Shown here one piece after another: positions 6,026 to 13,921 of a DNA stretch of 19,906 nucleotides. The DNA lies in NCBI GenBank assembly GCA_937900465.1, contig CALCEJ010000088.1, forward strand, positions 1 to 19,906. Reading direction: 5' to 3'. Every line of letters starts with the position of its first letter. Position 1 is the stretch's first letter. This DNA comes from an uncultured Bacteroidales bacterium (GTDB lineage Bacteria; Bacteroidota; Bacteroidia; Bacteroidales; UBA932). The notes under the pieces are model-generated. The model was not told the DNA's origin and ran no database searches. It saw only the letters and a program-made list of their open reading frames with translations. The translations under genes were made by a program, and so were the position numbers.

Positions 6026-7534
6026 TTAAAAATCGTTCAGATTCGATTTCACATATTCAATCCCGGTAAGGAAATCCGCCCGGGAGTCATCCAGATGATT
6101 CCTGGAACGGTATTCGAACGCGGCGCCGCCAAGCTTGGCAGCACGGTAGAGGGCGTTTGCGCCCTTGTAATATGGGCCTTCGTCACACTGGCCTATGTAG
6201 TAGTATTTTTCAGGATCGATGGTAAATTCCCCGGAAATCTCCGCATTGTCGAAGTAGAGGGCGCTAAAAAGGCTCTGCCGGGCAAGTATCCCGTCACCGG
6301 CGGCTTCGCCAAGGGCAAGCGCCTGCCGCTTTTCCGAAGGATAGAGGGGCCCATAGTAGTCCGCCCACTCCGAGACGCTGCGGGTCCTAAGGTCGCAGGG
6401 AAGAAGGACGAAATTCTTGGATGAAGCGCCGCGGGCAAGGATGGCGAGCGCGTCTTCGAGGAGGTCGCCGGATATTCCGTTATGGACGATGAAAAGGGCT
6501 GTCCCTTCGCCGGAAACATAGCCGTCAGATACATAAACGCCATCCGAAAGGGTGATTCCTTCAGGCACATCGACCTCTTTCAATGTCCTCTGCCAGGCGG
6601 TTTCTCCGGCCATAAGGGACGAGAAATACGGCAGGACCTCCTCAAGGGCGGCCTTCCAGTATGAGGAGGAGTGACCTCCGTCCCATACGCGATACTCGTG
6701 GGCATAACCGTTGTCCCGCATCATTACGTGAAGGTCGTCATTCGCGATGAGAAGTTGCTGCTCGTTATCTCCGCAGGTGAGGAAATAATGGACTCCGGAG
6801 TATTTGGACTTGTTTTCCGCAGTGAACTGATGCAGAGGGCAGAGGGACTTGTAATAGTCTGTCAGACGGCCTTCGCCGGATTCTCCCTTGCCGCCGAATA
6901 CACGCCCCCACTGATTGTCCCATCCGTCCTGCGACTCTGCCATATACTGCTCGTCCGTACGGAAGGACATCGAAAGCGGAGCGGACATTGAGAACAGTTC
7001 CGGGTGCTGCATCGCCGTCACCATAGCGCCGAATCCGCCCATAGAATAGCCGATGGTACCGCGGTGAGCGCGGTCTGCGATCGTCCTGTAAGTCGCGTCG
7101 ATAAGGGGGATGAACTCTTCCGTGAGCATAGTCATATAAGGGAACGAGCCGTTGAAGCGGTCCACCCAATACGTATTCCATCCGTTAGGGAACACGTAGA
7201 TCATAGGCTCGAGGCCGTTATTCTCCAGGCTCTTTATCTTCGCCTCACAGCCCATCCATTTCCCGTTCCAGGAGGTATTGTTGTCACCGTAACCGTGGAA
7301 ACAGTACATAACCGGGTAGCGGCGGTCCGTCTCCGTATTATATCCTTCCGGAAGGAGGATGTCGTATTCAACCACCCTTCCGAGCACACTGCTGGTCATA
7401 CTGAGTCCCGTATTATAGCGCTGCAGCAGGACGGGTGTCACGTCCGGAAGCACCCTCTTTTTCGAGCAGGCGCCACAGGATGTCAGCACAAGGACAGTTC
7501 CAGCAAGAAGTATAAGTCTATTTCTCATCATCAT
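6026..7534 (-). CDS. Lipoprotein esterase (esterase D/feruloyl-esterase type) with degenerate second copy
   Basis: A 502-residue lipoprotein (lipobox LTSC, Cys20) with an N-terminal α/β-hydrolase of the putative-esterase family. YPVMYCFHGYGDN is the oxyanion-region strand and GYSMG carries the nucleophile Ser164. CGDNE contains the likely acid Asp256 and GGHSSSYW the His288. The second half (~315-502) repeats the fold's later part: LALGEAAGDG aligns with the GYSMG elbow but has Ala411 in place of Ser, and IGQCDEGPYY...FEYRSRNH aligns with LTCGDNEQQ...HEYRVWDGGH. It therefore looks like a non-catalytic second domain. Enzymes of this type remove acyl groups from sugars or plant material; the substrate here is unknown. 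Its ATG overlaps the preceding gene's end by 17 nt, and ATGs at 7531 and 7528 would still overlap. Confidence 0.8.
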   Translation of the reverse strand: MMMRNRLILLAGTVLVLTSCGACSKKRVLPDVTPVLLQRYNTGLSMTSSVLGRVVEYDILLPEGYNTETDRRYPVMYCFHGYGDNNTSWNGKWMGCEAKIKSLENNGLEPMIYVFPNGWNTYWVDRFNGSFPYMTMLTEEFIPLIDATYRTIADRAHRGTIGYSMGGFGAMVTAMQHPELFSMSAPLSMSFRTDEQYMAESQDGWDNQWGRVFGGKGESGEGRLTDYYKSLCPLHQFTAENKSKYSGVHYFLTCGDNEQQLLIANDDLHVMMRDNGYAHEYRVWDGGHSSSYWKAALEEVLPYFSSLMAGETAWQRTLKEVDVPEGITLSDGVYVSDGYVSGEGTALFIVHNGISGDLLEDALAILARGASSKNFVLLPCDLRTRSVSEWADYYGPLYPSEKRQALALGEAAGDGILARQSLFSALYFDNAEISGEFTIDPEKYYYIGQCDEGPYYKGANALYRAAKLGGAAFEYRSRNHLDDSRADFLTGIEYVKSNLNDF

Positions 7535-9029
7535 AAACTACCATTTCAGAGGCGTACAGTTCGTAGTCCGGATGGGGATTATCCAGTCTGAGGATAAGGG
7601 TGTGGTCTCCGCTTCCGAAGCAGTATGCGGAAAAGATTTCGTATTTTCTGGTGATATAGTCGATGGGCATCCTGAAATGCTCCACCTCTTTCCCGTCAAG
7701 GAGGGCCGTTACCTCAGCGACATAGCTGTCATCTGCGTGGCCCGTCTTCCGTACACTGCCTTCGACAACGACTCCGCTTCCGCGGAAATTCAGCTCGAGC
7801 GAATCCGTGAATGCCTTTTTGAGGACGAGCTTCTGAGTGGGAACAATTCCCTCGAAGCACTGCTCATAGCGTACCGTTTCGGGTTTTTCCACATTAAAGG
7901 AGATGCGTCCGGTTCCGCCTTCGTTGCAATCCGCCAGCACAAGTTCGTAATTGGAACGGCACACATCCTCAAGGCTCAGCGTCGTATACGGGAACGGAAT
8001 ATCCTTGATTCTTTCAGCTCCCTTTTTCCAATAATCCGGAATTGCGTCATAGCCATACATAACGCCAAGTATTCCCGCGGCAGATGCCGGGTTGCAGTCC
8101 GAATCGTTTCCGCAGCGCGTCGCTATGTCCATTGTGCGGTAGAAATCTCCTTCACCGTAAAGAAGGCCTATAACAACGAATGCAGAGTTGATAGTAGCAT
8201 CGATGTTAAACCCGTTCCATACGCCCTCCGGGCAGCCCACGTCGTTAGCGTGACGGTTCGTAACTTCAAACCAGCACTGTTTCCAGTCGCGGGGATACTT
8301 CTTCCAGAAACGGATTACGTCCGATATGGTGCCCTGGAATTTAGTCCCCTCGGGAATAGTCTTGAGGGCCTCTGTGACAACGGTTGGAATATCGTCGCAG
8401 ACATAGGCAAGAGTATACATCGCGCCGATGAAGACCCCGCCGTACCATCCGTCGCCGTAATTCATTATATGGCCTATCCTGTCGCTCAGGACAGAGGCCT
8501 TGTTGATTCCGCCGGGATAGAGCATCCCGATGAAGTCCGCTTCAATCTGAAAGTCGATATCATCCGCGTGGGGATTGTACATCCAGTGGCCGGACTCAGG
8601 AGCGCCGCGGCCGTTCAGGATATTGTACCGCGCCGCCTGATTGGCGTGCCAGAGCTTGTAGTCCGCGCCGGCGAAAGCCTCAGCATACATCCGGGCAGGA
8701 GCGTCACTTCCGTACCTGAGCATCGTCTCAAGGAACGTAAGGTCCATATAGACATCATCATACAGCCCGGGGTCCTCCACGAAAGTGTCGTAGATATAGT
8801 CATCGTACCAGGGGATTGGAATCTCATCCATAATGATGCCTCCCTTGTACTTGAACTCTGTGGGCCCTCCGTAAGTGCAGCCTATCGTCTGTCCGTACCA
8901 ACCGCCGCGGATCTTGTCCATCAGAACCTCCACAGGCATTTCCACGGTCTTGCCGTAAGGAACCTTGGGCACCTCCCTGCAGGAAGCCGCGAGAACGAGT
9001 AAAAGGGCCGGTATAAGAATCTTTTTCAT
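7518..9029 (-). CDS. ADP-ribosylglycohydrolase-family lipoprotein (third copy)
   Basis: A 503-residue lipoprotein (LAASC, Cys17) with an ADP-ribosylglycohydrolase/DraG fold at residues ~35-360. The N-terminal glycine motif is MDKIRGGWYGQTIGCTYGGP and the first acidic metal motif is DDVYMD (91-96). A conserved NPHADDIDFQIEADF block (from residue 152) follows, with the C-terminal metal motif GNDSDCNPA (307-315) where classical enzymes have GGDTDTN. Residues ~385-503 form a β-rich C-terminal domain (YVAEVTALLDGKEVEHFRMP) shared with the preceding gene, probably for carbohydrate binding. The family cleaves ribose N- or O-glycosidic bonds in ADP-ribosylated or nucleoside-like substrates with Mg. 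With surface anchoring in a SusCD operon, release of ribose from ribosides is the likely role. It is a close paralogue of the gene at 9035-10645. Confidence 0.8.
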   Translation of the reverse strand: MKKILIPALLLVLAASCREVPKVPYGKTVEMPVEVLMDKIRGGWYGQTIGCTYGGPTEFKYKGGIIMDEIPIPWYDDYIYDTFVEDPGLYDDVYMDLTFLETMLRYGSDAPARMYAEAFAGADYKLWHANQAARYNILNGRGAPESGHWMYNPHADDIDFQIEADFIGMLYPGGINKASVLSDRIGHIMNYGDGWYGGVFIGAMYTLAYVCDDIPTVVTEALKTIPEGTKFQGTISDVIRFWKKYPRDWKQCWFEVTNRHANDVGCPEGVWNGFNIDATINSAFVVIGLLYGEGDFYRTMDIATRCGNDSDCNPASAAGILGVMYGYDAIPDYWKKGAERIKDIPFPYTTLSLEDVCRSNYELVLADCNEGGTGRISFNVEKPETVRYEQCFEGIVPTQKLVLKKAFTDSLELNFRGSGVVVEGSVRKTGHADDSYVAEVTALLDGKEVEHFRMPIDYITRKYEIFSAYCFGSGDHTLILRLDNPHPDYELYASEMVVYDDEK

Positions 9030-9034
9030 AAGCG

Positions 9035-10645
9035 TCAGTTATGATAATACACATCCGTTACGGGATTCTCGCTGTAGTACTGAATCGCGTTTATCCTGAG
9101 GAGATATTCCTCCGGCCGGGCGTTCTTCCAGACCATACGGACGTTGTGACGTCCTTCGGGGAGAAGGTATTTCCAGGCCGGTTCCAGCTTCCTTGAGGTT
9201 CCCTTCATCGGGAGAAGGGAGACCTGGTCCAGTTCTCCGTCAATCCAGACTTCGATCTCAGCGACATAGGGGTCGTCTTCCTCCGCAAGGGCGAAGACTT
9301 CGCTCCCGACGTGCTTTTTGGACACTCTTGCCGCGTAATCAGCCGTAATACCTCTCAGGCATACAAGGTTACCCCATATGACAAAGCCGTTGCCGCTGAA
9401 GTCGAACTCGTAGTCCGTCGCCATCCAGGCGTCTTTCTGGTCGCGATACACAGGATACGTGTCCACGAAATTCTGTTCGAGCGGGAGAACCGATACCGGC
9501 TTCTGAGGTATTACCACCTCGTTCTCGAGCACCTCGCCGCCGTTCTTTTCAATCAGTTTCAGCGCCTGGTTGAAAGAGTATCCGGCTCCCTTTGCAAGGG
9601 ATACGTCCGTTCCTTCGAAATCGAGGTCCCATATCTCCATCACCGGACCCTTCCAGAATTCCGGCATTGCGTCAAGGCCCAGTACGACACCGAGGACGCC
9701 GCCAACCGTAGCCGGGTTGCAGTCAGAATCCTGACCGCAGCGCGTCGCTATTTCCAGCGAGCGCCCGAAATCGCCGCCGCCATAAAGAAGGCCCATTGCT
9801 ACATATGCGGAATTCAGCTTTGCGTCTATGTCGAAGCTGAGGAAAACGCCTTTCGGGCAGCCCGTGTCACTCCCCCACCTTTTGAGGATTTCAAACCAGG
9901 CCGCTTTCCAGTCGGAAGGATATTTCCTGTGAAGTACCCTTACGTCATTGACGCACTGCCAGAAAGTGCTTTCCTCAGGAATCCCCTCCAGAGCCATATC
10001 GAGAATTTTCGCGGGGTCGCTCTCAATGAAAGCCGCGCTGTAGAGTCCGGCGACGAAAGCGCCTCCGTAGAACCCGTCGCCGCTGTTCATAATATGGCCC
10101 ACCCTGTCAGCGATGTCAAGCGCCTCCGGAATCATTCCGGGGGCCATCAGGCCCACGAAATCGGCCTCAATCTGGAAATCCAGGTCGTCCGCGTGGGGAT
10201 TGTTCATCCAGTTTCCGGATTCCGGGGGCATTATCCCCTGGCGAACGTTGTAGCGGCCCGCCTGGTTTGCGTGGGCAAGATGATACGGCGCGTAAGCGAA
10301 GCGCATCGCGAGCTGCCCGGATGTCGCGTCAAGTCCAAGCTGTTCGAAGGCTTCCGCGAATGTCAGGTCGTTGTAGACATCGTCGAACAGGCCGGGCTTT
10401 CGGTCCCACCAGTGCTTGACGTAGCCTTCTCCCCAGGAGATGGGCTGACTGTCGGGGATCAGCGTCCCGCAGAACTTGAATTCCGTAGGGGCGCCGTAAA
10501 CGACGCCTATCGTCTGTCCTGCCCATCCTCCGCGGATTTTGTCCATAAGCGCATCCTTCGTGAGCGTTACGGACTCCGGTGCCTTGGGGGAGGTGCAGGC
10601 CGCGAACGCAATAAGCGCGGCGAGTATCAACTTACTTTGCTTCAT
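9035..10645 (-). CDS. ADP-ribosylglycohydrolase-family lipoprotein (second copy)
   Basis: A 536-residue lipoprotein with lipobox FAAC and Cys17. The catalytic fold has MDKIRGGWAGQTIGVVYGAP, DDVYND (88-93), NPHADDLDFQIEADF (HADD at 151-154) and GQDSDCNPA (304-312), the two acidic clusters expected to hold the dinuclear Mg centre. The C-terminal ~140 residues form a β-domain (YVAEIEVWIDGELDQVSLLP...LPEGRHNVRMVWKN) like that of the next gene. The pair therefore arose by tandem duplication. The start overlaps the previous gene's stop by 14 nt, so translation is probably coupled. Divergence in the segment before DDVYND (WGEGYVKHWWDRKPG against WYDDYIYDTFVEDPG) suggests different substrate specificities. 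Activity on ADP-ribose, nucleosides or another riboside cannot be decided from sequence. Confidence 0.8.
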   Translation of the reverse strand: MKQSKLILAALIAFAACTSPKAPESVTLTKDALMDKIRGGWAGQTIGVVYGAPTEFKFCGTLIPDSQPISWGEGYVKHWWDRKPGLFDDVYNDLTFAEAFEQLGLDATSGQLAMRFAYAPYHLAHANQAGRYNVRQGIMPPESGNWMNNPHADDLDFQIEADFVGLMAPGMIPEALDIADRVGHIMNSGDGFYGGAFVAGLYSAAFIESDPAKILDMALEGIPEESTFWQCVNDVRVLHRKYPSDWKAAWFEILKRWGSDTGCPKGVFLSFDIDAKLNSAYVAMGLLYGGGDFGRSLEIATRCGQDSDCNPATVGGVLGVVLGLDAMPEFWKGPVMEIWDLDFEGTDVSLAKGAGYSFNQALKLIEKNGGEVLENEVVIPQKPVSVLPLEQNFVDTYPVYRDQKDAWMATDYEFDFSGNGFVIWGNLVCLRGITADYAARVSKKHVGSEVFALAEEDDPYVAEIEVWIDGELDQVSLLPMKGTSRKLEPAWKYLLPEGRHNVRMVWKNARPEEYLLRINAIQYYSENPVTDVYYHN

Positions 10646-12392
10646 ATACCTGAAGTTCAGTTATGGAGATGAATGACGTTACGTTCTTTGTGTACCGGTG
10701 CCAGTGGTCCTGGACCTTGTCATTGCCGATAATCCTGACGGCCGTTGTCGTAACCGGGGAGAAACTGAGGAGGAATTCGGCATTATGGGGCTGGAAGAAA
10801 ACCTCGTCGGAGGAAGGAGGATCCGGCGTTACCGTTGCCTCGATGGGCACCCAGGCGCCTTGTCCGTCCATATACTCCGCGTGGAAGTCGCTGTACCATC
10901 CTCCGAACTCCTCGAGCGGTCCGTAGTGGAGGGATATCATATCAACCGTGACCGGCTTGTCCCAGCGGTATCCGAAGTAATCCTGTTTGGGGGCGTTGGT
11001 TTTGCTGCCGAGCGAATAGAAGGCTGCGCCTTCGCCGCCGACGATTCCGTCGTTGATCACATCGACAGTATAAGCCCTGTAGGAGGCGGGAATCGTGAGC
11101 CAGCAGGAGTCCAGGGTAGCGCGGTCCGTCTCCCTTGTCAAGGCGAGGATTTCCGCAGCCTCGGGAGCAAGGTTACGACCGCGTTCCGAAGGAAGCTCAA
11201 AAAGGGTCGCCGCCTCTTTTGCCGGAGTGAAGCGGGCCTTCCTGTTGATACGGTATATCTTTTCACCGTTTTCTTCCCTTACGCTTCCCCCGCGGGCAAG
11301 GATGTTCTTCTCCGCGATGACGACCGTCCTTTCTATGAGGTCTTCGATGGAAGCATCCGGCATATCATAGCGCGTCACGTTGATATAGCGGTCATTGAAG
11401 GGCTTTGTCCAGTGTTCGAACGGCATTGCGCGGTCCGTAGGAACGGAACCGACTCCGTTTATGACGCCAAGGAGGCCGCATATCGTGGCTGTCTGGTTGT
11501 CGCAGTCAAAACCAAGCGCACAGCCGATATTGAGGGTCTTCTCAATATCCCCTTCACCATAGAGAAGGGACAGGATGCCCATCGCGCCGTTGAGGTCCGC
11601 ATTCCATATGCTGCGGGTCATATCGGGCTCATTGAAGTAGAGCTCGTCCGCTATGACCTTCCGGGCGTCTTTCCAGTCGCCGGGGCTTTTCCTGTGGAGT
11701 TCGATACACTCGTCGATTATGGCGCGGAAGCGGTCCTCTCTGGGGAGATACTCCTTTGCGTGACGGATCAGAGTAGGGATATCGTTCTCAAAGAATGCCT
11801 CCGAGTACATCGCGCCGTAGACCACGGTAGGAGACACGGCCCAGTCATCCGATGTGATGCGTGCGGCCCAGTCCGAGATCGCGGCGGCATACGCCGGCAT
11901 ACCCGGAGCGGTATAGGCCCATATCTCGTTGATCAGCTGCGGGTCAATCTGGAACCAATGCGGGTTGTACTCCTTCTTCCCGGTAAGGGGCGGGGTAAAA
12001 CCATAATGCATAAGGCCAAGGGCGGCGCGGTTTGCAAGCCAGACCCTGTCACGGATGTGATACATCCAGTGCTCACGCACCTCCGCATAAGTTGGATCCA
12101 CTCCGTTCTTCTCCATCATCATAAGATAGAGGTATTCCACATCCGTGTCGTCATCGGAGAAGGCTCCGTCCACCGCTTCCATCTTCCTCATCGCCTTGTT
12201 GAACACGAAGGGTCCCTCGCCGGGTTCGTCCACGAACTTGTTCTCGTATTCGAGCCCATAGATATTACCCACCATCTGGCCTATCCAGGCCCCGGCAATC
12301 TTGTCTTTAAGCTGAGTCCTCGTAATCTCCAGGGGCTTTGCGCAGGAGGATATTGCGAGAAGGCAGATTCCTATATATACGATTCTTTTCAT
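10632..12392 (-). CDS. ADP-ribosylglycohydrolase-family lipoprotein with discoidin-like C-terminus (first copy)
   Basis: A 586-residue lipoprotein (AISSC, Cys17). It is a more distant member of the same fold: LKDKIAGAWIGQMVGNIYGLEYE, a classical-looking first metal motif SDDDTD (79-84, like the DDT of DraG and ARH enzymes), NPHWFQID in place of NPHADD, and CALGFDCDNQTATICGLLG (D296, D298) as the second motif. Residues ~430-586 resemble an F5/8-type (discoidin) carbohydrate-binding domain (DGIVGGEGAAFYSLG, FGYRWDKPVTVDMISLHYGP, VRIIGND, ISITELQVYE). This architecture differs from the two later copies, so this enzyme probably attacks a different linkage or a larger substrate. It begins 1 nt after the SusD stop, which ties it tightly to the uptake genes. 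Confidence 0.8.
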   Translation of the reverse strand: MKRIVYIGICLLAISSCAKPLEITRTQLKDKIAGAWIGQMVGNIYGLEYENKFVDEPGEGPFVFNKAMRKMEAVDGAFSDDDTDVEYLYLMMMEKNGVDPTYAEVREHWMYHIRDRVWLANRAALGLMHYGFTPPLTGKKEYNPHWFQIDPQLINEIWAYTAPGMPAYAAAISDWAARITSDDWAVSPTVVYGAMYSEAFFENDIPTLIRHAKEYLPREDRFRAIIDECIELHRKSPGDWKDARKVIADELYFNEPDMTRSIWNADLNGAMGILSLLYGEGDIEKTLNIGCALGFDCDNQTATICGLLGVINGVGSVPTDRAMPFEHWTKPFNDRYINVTRYDMPDASIEDLIERTVVIAEKNILARGGSVREENGEKIYRINRKARFTPAKEAATLFELPSERGRNLAPEAAEILALTRETDRATLDSCWLTIPASYRAYTVDVINDGIVGGEGAAFYSLGSKTNAPKQDYFGYRWDKPVTVDMISLHYGPLEEFGGWYSDFHAEYMDGQGAWVPIEATVTPDPPSSDEVFFQPHNAEFLLSFSPVTTTAVRIIGNDKVQDHWHRYTKNVTSFISITELQVYEAK

Positions 12393-12393
12393 A

Positions 12394-13917
12394 TCATTTC
12401 AGGTTGGGATTTGCAGCAACGGCAGTCTTCGGGATGGGAAGGAGGTAGTCAGACTCGCTCTTTTCGGGCTTTGCCCACCAGGCCTCGAGATACTTGTCAA
12501 AACGTATCATATCCTGGCGGTGCCAGCCTTCGATCGCAAGTTCGTGGGCCCTTTCCCAATAAAGGTTGTCCAGGGTGAGTTCGGAAGCCGTCATAGCTGA
12601 AAGGCCGGCACGGGTACGGATCTTCTGGAAGTCCGTTACCGCCGCCGCCTCTGCCGCCCTGTCCTGGCGGACCAGCGCTTCAACATACATCAGAACCACG
12701 TCAGCATAGCGAAGGAGGAAGAAATCATTGTCCATACCGACTTGTCCGCCCGTAAGCTTTCCGTCTGTCTGATAGGTCCATTTGCCGATTCTTGCACCCT
12801 GAAGGGCCGTCCTTCTCGCGTCTTTTCCGAACACGCTTTCCGGCATATCGGGGTCGATGACATAAGGGACTCCCGGCTCGAATTCCAGGGCTTTCCCGTC
12901 CTTGTCGTACATCTGGCCGAAGAGCCAGGTGTCCTTCTTCCGGGTATCTGCGGGGTCATAGCTTGCGAGGAAGTCCGGCTCTCCGCACAGACCGTCCCAC
13001 GCCTTGGCGTTGATGCCGAAGGGCGCGCAGAGGTCCGCCGGGAGGGTGGACATATAGATAAGGAAAGCGTTATGGTCCGAAGTGGTATAGACCGTGCTGA
13101 AGGGGATTGCAAAGATTTGCTCGGGGGAGGATTCGTTATCCACCTTGAAGTTGTCCTTGTAATTCTCCGCAAGGCTGTACTTGCCTCCGCCTATGATCTC
13201 CTTGCAGGCGGCTTCCGCCTCTGCCCACATAGGCCTTCCTATCCACTTTTCCGCATTCAGGTAAAGCTTCGCGAGGATGGCGTCCGCGGCTCCCTTGGTT
13301 ATTCTTCCGTAGTATTCGGGAGTGGGATCCTCCTGGAGGTACTGGATGTTGTCCTTGATCTCCTTCTCGATGAAGGGGAATACAAAGTCACGTCCCTTCT
13401 TCTCCGGGTAGCCGGTTTCCTTCTTGCTGATGGAGAACGGGATGTTTCCCCACTCGTCCATCGCGCACATATAGTAGTAAGCGCGGAGGACCTTCACTTC
13501 AGCTATCACGCGGTCTTTTGCCGGGAAGTCCATATCGACGCTGTCAAACATATCAAGCACATCGTTACACGCGGTAATGCCGTTGAAGCAGTAATCCCAG
13601 GCCATCTCGAGGAGAGGGTTCCTGGATGATATCGAGTGGATATGGACCTCGTTGTAACGGCCGTCGTCCCACCATCCGCCGTTGGGGTTGACGGGGACGC
13701 AGACCTCGTTGGTGTGCTGGATATTGAATGTCCAAAGGCTCTTTTCCGTCCCCCAGTGCTGGAGGGAGGAATAGGCCCTGGCGGAGTATTTCACGAACTG
13801 TTCCTCGGTGGTGAAGAAGTTCTCCTTGGAAATCTTGGAGAAGATTTCCTCGTCAAGATTGGTGCAGGCCGTAAGGATGAGGCAAACAGCCGAAACTGCG
13901 TATATCAACTTTTTCAT
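12394..13917 (-). CDS. SusD/RagB-family nutrient-binding lipoprotein
   Basis: A 507-residue surface lipoprotein (signal MKKLIYAVSAVCLILTAC, Cys18) of the SusD family, followed by the characteristic TNLDEEIFSKISKENFFTTEEQ. Helical TPR-like segments typical of SusD occur (AEVKVLRAYYYMCAMDEWGNIPF, KGAADAILAKLYLNAEKW), and the C-terminal block ADVVLMYVEALVR, IRTRAG, LDNLYWERAHELAIEGWHRQDMIRF and YLLPIPKTAVAANPNLK matches the family. It acts as a lid on the SusC barrel and binds the glycan or oligoside. The start lies 4 nt after the SusC stop. Substrate cannot be read from sequence; the neighbouring ribokinase and glycohydrolases point to a ribose-containing compound. Confidence 0.92.
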   Translation of the reverse strand: MKKLIYAVSAVCLILTACTNLDEEIFSKISKENFFTTEEQFVKYSARAYSSLQHWGTEKSLWTFNIQHTNEVCVPVNPNGGWWDDGRYNEVHIHSISSRNPLLEMAWDYCFNGITACNDVLDMFDSVDMDFPAKDRVIAEVKVLRAYYYMCAMDEWGNIPFSISKKETGYPEKKGRDFVFPFIEKEIKDNIQYLQEDPTPEYYGRITKGAADAILAKLYLNAEKWIGRPMWAEAEAACKEIIGGGKYSLAENYKDNFKVDNESSPEQIFAIPFSTVYTTSDHNAFLIYMSTLPADLCAPFGINAKAWDGLCGEPDFLASYDPADTRKKDTWLFGQMYDKDGKALEFEPGVPYVIDPDMPESVFGKDARRTALQGARIGKWTYQTDGKLTGGQVGMDNDFFLLRYADVVLMYVEALVRQDRAAEAAAVTDFQKIRTRAGLSAMTASELTLDNLYWERAHELAIEGWHRQDMIRFDKYLEAWWAKPEKSESDYLLPIPKTAVAANPNLK

Positions 13918-13921
13918 ACCG

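Noticed and set aside
7572..12578. Very long plus-strand open frames (7572-9002, 9311-10672, 10698-12578) opposite the glycohydrolase genes
   Set aside because: They lack signal peptides or family motifs. They mirror minus-strand genes that have lipoboxes and conserved motifs, and arise from GC-rich codon use.
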